Shown: piece after piece, positions 5,776 through 5,850 of the stretch | Numbering within the stretch: the stretch's first letter is position 1 | Layout: each line of letters starts with the position of its first letter | From: an uncultured Bacteroidales bacterium | GTDB lineage: Bacteria; Bacteroidota; Bacteroidia; Bacteroidales; P3 | Assembly (NCBI GenBank): GCA_946540365.1 | Contig: CAMNIH010000110.1 | Coordinates: forward strand, 1-5,850 | Reading direction: 5' to 3' | Length of the DNA stretch: 5,850 bases | The notes under the pieces: generated by a model | The model's input: the letters and a program-made list of their open reading frames with translations, nothing else | Database searches by the model: none | What the model was told of the DNA's origin: nothing | Translations under genes and position numbers: made by a program

Positions 5776-5850
5776 ATGCACTCAAATAACACATCAAATC
5801 CAGTAAAACGTAAAAAATATGGCCAAACTATGGCCAAGGGATTTCACATT
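5776..5850 (+). CDS. Possible start of an unidentified gene, cut by window end
   Basis: After the terminator the DNA becomes AT-rich. An ATG at 5776 opens a frame (MHSNNTSNPVKRKKYGQTMA, then KGFHI) that runs to the window edge, 25 codons, with an in-frame TGA at 5767-5769 just before it. A rival ATG at 5819 in another frame (MAKLWPRDFT) is also open to the edge. The visible residues match no family I recognise. No clear TAnnTTTG element precedes either. It may equally be noncoding intergenic DNA; base composition differs from the GC-rich genes upstream. Confidence 0.25.
   Translation, partial: MHSNNTSNPVKRKKYGQTMAKGFHI
5818..5837. repeat. TATGGCCAA direct repeat, 11-nt period
   Basis: TATGGCCAA occurs at 5818-5826 and 5829-5837. 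Each copy contains the palindromic hexamer TGGCCA (5820-5825, 5831-5836), spaced one DNA helical turn apart. It may be an operator-like pair or simply part of coding sequence cut by the window edge. Confidence 0.5.

Overview
The window looks like chromosomal DNA from a high-GC member of the Bacteroidota, probably Bacteroidales; genus cannot be fixed. Support comes from gene content (DUF389, VTC, DUF4956, a Cthe_2159-like lipoprotein and a DUF2490 barrel), the lack of Shine-Dalgarno sequences before most starts, and a Bacteroidota-type -7 element (TAnnTTTG) at 1004-1011. Coding DNA is very GC-rich and the gaps between transcription units are AT-rich. All recognised genes are on the + strand.

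Layout: (1) 1-821 is the 3' part of a DUF389 membrane protein gene. (2) 822-1085 is a noncoding gap. It holds a small GC hairpin, a large imperfect palindrome (848-940) built from 11-nt tandem repeats, and then an AT-rich promoter region. (3) 1086-1490 is a small secreted protein with YD-like repeats. (4) 1491-1620 holds two short tandem arrays, an 8-nt unit upstream of and a 7-nt unit inside the annotated 5' end of the next gene. (5) 1537-5628 is a tight four-gene run: VTC-domain protein, DUF4956 membrane protein, beta-helix lipoprotein, and DUF2490 outer-membrane barrel. Gaps are -4, 10 and 27 nt, so co-transcription is likely; the small secreted gene may lead the same operon. (6) 5666-5701 is a strong hairpin terminator of A-stem-T form. 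(7) 5702-5850 is AT-rich and may contain the start of another gene that runs off the window.

How the genes may work together: VTC-domain proteins belong to the CYTH/triphosphate-tunnel superfamily that includes the yeast polyphosphate polymerase Vtc4, and the charged tunnel residues are visible here. Bacterial VTC proteins lack their own membrane anchor, and the overlapping DUF4956 gene encodes a five-helix membrane protein that could provide one. The next two products are exported: a lipoprotein predicted to fold as a beta-helix that binds acidic sugars, and an outer-membrane barrel. The simplest reading is an envelope-spanning system that links a nucleotide- or polyphosphate-handling enzyme at the inner membrane to a surface carbohydrate-binding protein. 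The substrate and the physical link are inference. The most unusual DNA structures are the 11-nt-repeat palindrome and the two short tandem arrays around the VTC start.
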